From JBDKTH01 sp964558295 (lineage in GTDB: Bacteria > Planctomycetota > Planctomycetia > Pirellulales > Thermoguttaceae): 10,181 nt of DNA. Location of the stretch: positions 1-10,181 of the forward strand of contig CAZLDQ010000206.1 in NCBI GenBank assembly GCA_964558295.1, given 5' to 3'. Of the stretch, positions 6,909-10,181 are shown one piece after another. Under the pieces are notes generated by a model that made no database searches, was not told the DNA's origin, and saw only the letters and a program-made list of their open reading frames with translations. A program made the position numbers and the translations under genes. Position 1 is the first letter of the stretch. Each line of letters begins with the position of its first letter.

Positions 6909-6916
6909 CCCCCTGC

Positions 6917-7402
6917 ATGGCTAAGACAAGACACCGCCAACTCGACCAGATCCAAAAAAAACACATCCTCGCCATTGTGAGCATTGGCGGAAGTCGGCAA
7001 TTTGCCGCCCAGTATGTGGGCTGTACCCTCGAAACCATCCGCCGCGAACTCCGACGGGATGTCGCGTTTGCCGCGGCGCTCCGCCAGACTGAGTGTCAGA
7101 CGATTCTCAGCGACCTGAAAAATCTCCAGATCGCCGCACGACAGGAAAGGCACTGGCGCGCCGCCGTCTGGTCGCTGGAACGGAGACACCCCCAGGAGTT
7201 TGCCCCCCGTCCCCCGGACACCCTCACCAACGACCAGTTGCGAGATCTGTTGAAACAAATCGTCCAAATTCTCATCGAAGCCATCCCTGTTCCCAGCATC
7301 CGCAAAAACGTCGTCAAACGTCTGGCCCTCTTGCTCAAAACTCTGGGCCGCCCCGTGTCGAACAAATGGCACGCGCAACCGGAAAGACTGACCAGAAAGT
7401 AG
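6917..7402 (+). CDS. Terminase small subunit-like HTH protein
   Basis: The product is 161 aa. The start at 6917 has GAGG with 8 nt spacing. Residues 17-50 carry a helix-turn-helix (ILAIVSIGGSRQFAAQYVGC, then TLETIRRELRRD), followed by FAAALRQTE and a helical region with HWRAAVWSLERRHPQEFAPR (79-98). The pattern 'AA..vG.s..TIrrE.rRD..Fa..l..aE ... W.a..W.LER..P..Fa' is typical of small terminase subunits of tailed phages. These recognise phage DNA, assemble as a ring and regulate the large subunit. The C-terminal helices (105-145) would mediate oligomerisation or binding to the large subunit; this is inferred. The large subunit gene begins 4 nt after the stop, which strongly supports the assignment. 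Sequence identity across small terminases is low, so the family name is uncertain. Confidence 0.75.
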   Translation: MAKTRHRQLDQIQKKHILAIVSIGGSRQFAAQYVGCTLETIRRELRRDVAFAAALRQTECQTILSDLKNLQIAARQERHWRAAVWSLERRHPQEFAPRPPDTLTNDQLRDLLKQIVQILIEAIPVPSIRKNVVKRLALLLKTLGRPVSNKWHAQPERLTRK

Positions 7403-7406
7403 TGCC

Positions 7407-9035
7407 ATGAAAAAGCGTCCTATCCGACCGCTGCTCCAGGGCAATCCGCAACGCGAAGACGCCGCGAACCTCGCGGAAGGTCTTTACGACACCTTGGCAC
7501 GCGACCACGGCCGCGACCGGCGTCTCCATGCCCCGCGCGGCGAATCGAACCGGTTTCTCGCCTGGGCCCACACGTACCTGCCGGCCCACTTCACACGTCC
7601 TCCCTCGCTGATGCACAACTGGCTCGGCTTCGAGTTGAACCGTCTCCAAGAGCACCGCGGCAGCAAACTCAACGTCCTCGGTCCCCGGGGGAGCGCCAAA
7701 TCGACGATTGCCACCCTCGCCTATCCGCTGTGGCTGGCCGTCCAACAACTCGAACCCTATATCTGGCTGGTCTCCGACACCCGGCACCAGGCCTATGCCC
7801 ATCTGGAAAACCTGAAAGCCGAACTCGTCGGCAATCCGACGCTGCAAGCCGACTACCCCGACGCCACGGGCCCCGGGCCGGTCTGGCGTGCGGGCGCGAT
7901 CGTGCTGCGCAACGGCGTGACGATCGAAGCCTTTGGCACGGGGCAGCGTCTGCGCGGCCGGCGCCACCAGGCCCATCGTCCCACGCTGATCATCTGCGAC
8001 GATCTTCAGAACGACAGCCACATGCAGTCCCCCCTGGCCCGCGACCATTCGTCCACCTGGTTCCACGGCACGCTCCTGAAGGCCGGCACCAGCCGCACCA
8101 ATCTGGTCAACCTGGCCACGGCCCTGCACCGCGACGCTTTGGCCATGCGCTTGCACGAAACGCCCGGTTGGCGATCGAAAATCTTCCGTGCCATCCACCG
8201 ATGGCCGGAAAACATGAGCCTTTGGGAACAATGGGAGCTTGTCTATACCGACCTGACCAACCCCCACTATCGCGACGACGCCCGCCGCTTCTACGACGAG
8301 CACCGCGCCGAGATGGATGCCGGCGCCGTGGTCCTCTGGCCGGAAGAGGAGGATCTCTATACGCTCATGTGCATGCGCGCGGAAAGCGGCCGCGCGGCGT
8401 TTGAACGCGAGAAGCAAAACTCGCCGATCAATCCCGATCTGTGCGAGTGGCCCGAGACCTACTTTGACGAGTCGATCTGGTTCGACGCCTGGCCGGCCCA
8501 TCCCCAACTCAAAATCCTGGCCCTCGACCCGAGCAAGGGGAGCGACGCCCGGCGCGGCGACTACTCGGCCTTCGTCAAGCTGGCCGTCGACCAGCAGGGA
8601 CTCCTTTACGTCGAAGCCGACCTGGCCCGCCGTTCCGTCCCGGAACTCATCGCCACCGGCGTGGAGCTGTACCGCCAGTTCCAACCCGACGGCTTCGGCG
8701 TCGAATCCAATCAGTTCCAAGAACTGCTCGGCGCCGAGTTTGAAGCCGAATTCCGGCGTCAAGGCCTGCTGGGCGTGCGTCCCTGGCTCTTGGACAACCA
8801 CGTCAGCAAACTGGTGCGGATCCGTCGCCTGGGCCCGCACCTCTCCGCGCGTCGCGTGCGTCTCAAAGACCAGTCGCCCGGCACGCGGCTCCTCTGGAAC
8901 CAACTCAAGGACTTCCCCCTCGGCGACCACGACGACGGCCCCGACGCCCTGGAGATGGCCATTCGCCTGGCCGCCCAGTTGTTGGACGCCCCGCCGGCCG
9001 ACGACGGACTGGGGAGCCGTTTACCGCTCGTTTAA
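7407..9035 (+). CDS. Phage terminase large subunit (packaging ATPase/nuclease)
   Basis: The product is 542 aa, within the usual range for the family. The ATPase domain shows Walker A GPRGSAKST (92-100), a downstream motif WLVSDTRHQAYAHLENLK (120-137) and Walker B TLIICDDLQND (193-203) with its acidic pair. The RNase H-like nuclease domain shows LALDPSKG (D374), GVESNQFQ (E433) and GDHDDGPDALEMAI (506-519), which supply the acidic metal-binding residues. The protein powers DNA translocation into the procapsid and cuts concatemeric DNA. Both domains look intact, so there is no sign of decay. Translation probably couples to the small subunit gene 4 nt upstream, since only a weak ribosome-binding site is visible. 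The portal gene follows after 75 nt with no terminator. Confidence 0.93.
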   Translation: MKKRPIRPLLQGNPQREDAANLAEGLYDTLARDHGRDRRLHAPRGESNRFLAWAHTYLPAHFTRPPSLMHNWLGFELNRLQEHRGSKLNVLGPRGSAKSTIATLAYPLWLAVQQLEPYIWLVSDTRHQAYAHLENLKAELVGNPTLQADYPDATGPGPVWRAGAIVLRNGVTIEAFGTGQRLRGRRHQAHRPTLIICDDLQNDSHMQSPLARDHSSTWFHGTLLKAGTSRTNLVNLATALHRDALAMRLHETPGWRSKIFRAIHRWPENMSLWEQWELVYTDLTNPHYRDDARRFYDEHRAEMDAGAVVLWPEEEDLYTLMCMRAESGRAAFEREKQNSPINPDLCEWPETYFDESIWFDAWPAHPQLKILALDPSKGSDARRGDYSAFVKLAVDQQGLLYVEADLARRSVPELIATGVELYRQFQPDGFGVESNQFQELLGAEFEAEFRRQGLLGVRPWLLDNHVSKLVRIRRLGPHLSARRVRLKDQSPGTRLLWNQLKDFPLGDHDDGPDALEMAIRLAAQLLDAPPADDGLGSRLPLV

Positions 9036-9110
9036 CAGGGGGCCGGAGTCGGTCTTCGGTCGCCCCACCAAGCGTTTCCCCAATCAATCGCCCACACGGA
9101 GCCCTCCACC

Positions 9111-10181
9111 ATGTCCCAGCATTTCCCGTCCCCTCCCCCCGCCCNNNNNNNNNNCACTCGACACCCGGCATCGCGACGCCCTCCGCGACCTCTGGGACCA
9201 CGACCGCGACCCGGCCGAGCCCCTTTACGCCGTCGACGGCTCCCCCTGGACCTCGCTGGGCCCCCCGTCCGAGTCCGCCGGCGCCGCCGGCATGCCCTAC
9301 ACCACGGAACAACAGCTCCGCGACATCCGCACCCAATGCCGCGCGCTGGCCGTCAGCAACGAATTCGCCATCAACGGCCATGAAAACCGGATCAGTTACA
9401 TCGTCGGCACCGGGCACAGCTATCGCGTCACGAGCAAACGGGGCCGGCAAGCGTCCGAGGAGTTGCTCCACGCGACGCAAGCCGTGCTCGACGACTTCGT
9501 GCGTCTCAATCGCTGGCACGGACGCCAGCAGGAGATCCAACGCCGCCTGGATCGCGACGGCGAGGCCTTCTTGCGGTTCTTCCTCGGCCCCGAGGGCATC
9601 ATCCGCGTCCGCTTCGTCGAACCTTCGCAGATCAGCACGCCCCCTGAGCGAGCCACCCTGCCCGAGGCCAGCTTCGGCGTCCACACCGACCCGGACGACG
9701 TGGAAACCGTCCTCGGCTATTACGTCGATGGCCGTTGGGTCGACGCCGCCGAGATCCAGCATCGCAAAGCCAACGTCGATGCCAATGTGAAACGCGGGCT
9801 GCCGCTGTTCTATCCCGTGCGCAAGAATCTCCGCCGCGCGGAAAAGCTGTTGCGCAATATGAGCGCCGTGGCCGGAATCCAATCGGCAATCGCCCTCATC
9901 CGCAGACATGCCGCCGCCAAAGGAAGCGCGCAGCAGTTCGTCGCCCATCAGGCCGACGCCACCCACACCAGCCCCACCTCGGGCCGGACCAGCCACTTCC
10001 AACGCTATGCCCCCGGCACCATCCTCGACGTCTCCGACAGCATCGACTACCAGTTTCCCGCCGCGGCCATCGACGCCGCGCGGTACGTGACCGTGCTGCA
10101 GGCCGAACTTCGGGCAATCGCCAGCCGGCTGGTCATGCCCGAGTTCATGCTCACCAGCGACGCCTCGAACGCCAACTACGC
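9111..10181 (+). CDS. Phage portal protein (3' end beyond window, interrupted by an assembly gap)
   Basis: The start at 9111 has ACGGAG with 9 nt spacing. The first codons (MSQHFPSPPPA) run into ten N at 9145-9154. After the gap the coding frame is a different one, starting LDTRHRDALRDLWDHD near 9157 and open for 341 codons to the window edge. Recognisable portal features are TEQQLRDIRTQCRALAVSNE (9306 onward), a central alpha/beta region (LDRDGEAFLRFFLGPEG), IIRVRFVEPSQI, and the clip/stem-like AELRAIASRLVMPEFMLTSD followed by ASNANYA. 'LRAIASRL..PEFML..D.SNANYA' is a strong portal signature. The dodecameric portal forms the DNA channel at the capsid vertex and docks the terminase. The apparent frame change most likely reflects an unknown true gap length rather than a real frameshift, so the start and N-terminus are provisional. 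Confidence 0.85.
9145..9154. other. Assembly gap (10 N)
   Basis: Ten unresolved bases follow a C-rich run. The coding frame of the portal protein differs on the two sides, so the placeholder length is probably not the real one. N-terminal portal residues near the gap are unknown. Confidence 0.97.

Noticed and set aside
7335..8930. Long open frame on the minus strand (531 codons) opposite the terminase
   Set aside because: It is antisense to a clear terminase large subunit, has no recognisable domain, and its openness is expected from high-GC codon usage on the opposite strand.
8905..10002. Long minus-strand open frame across the portal region
   Set aside because: It crosses the N gap, mirrors the portal coding frame and shows only low-complexity Gly/Arg/Ala-rich sequence.

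Overview
The window is GC-rich. It most likely comes from a Planctomycetes chromosome (Pirellulales/Thermogutta-like) carrying a phage-derived packaging module. Three things point there. The gene pair 'membrane-anchored endonuclease/exonuclease/phosphatase protein + HD hydrolase' resembles planctomycete proteins. Two intergenic stretches are built from GAATGACGAA / TTCGTCATTCG-type units, a repeat style I associate with planctomycete genomes. The phage-like proteins resemble families I remember from planctomycete genomes. The assignment rests on recall, not on a search.

Host-like part (1-2109). The 5' end of a membrane glycosyltransferase (GT39/ArnT-like) gene lies on the minus strand at 1-401 and runs off the left edge. 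Divergent from it is a tight two-gene operon at 528-2109. The first gene is a membrane-anchored EEP-fold protein in which several catalytic positions look substituted. The second, 10 nt later, is a SpoT/MESH1-like HD hydrolase whose catalytic motifs look intact.

Boundary (2110-2381). This gap holds a planctomycete-type repeat that overlaps the HD stop codon, a possible promoter, and a highly structured stretch ending in a very strong intrinsic terminator. The terminator's T-run ends only 16 nt before the next start codon. It looks like either a small RNA gene or a conditional leader controlling the downstream genes.

Phage-like part (2382-10181, all plus strand). In order it encodes an HTH/zinc-ribbon protein, a permuted NlpC/P60 (YiiX-like) hydrolase, a secreted trypsin-like protease with a coiled-coil/membrane/basic tail, and a small membrane + coiled-coil protein. 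These are followed by a ParB-like nuclease-domain protein, an ABC-ATPase fused to a GNAT domain (COG2401 type), terminase small and large subunits, and the portal protein. The portal is interrupted by a 10-N assembly gap and runs off the right edge. Two ATGA overlaps and short gaps suggest one transcription unit. The 5' genes look like a regulator plus hydrolase/membrane (possibly lysis) functions. The middle pair looks like DNA processing or modification. The 3' genes are the DNA packaging motor. No integrase, replication gene or attachment site is visible, so an active prophage, a decayed prophage and a domesticated gene-transfer-agent-like particle all remain possible.
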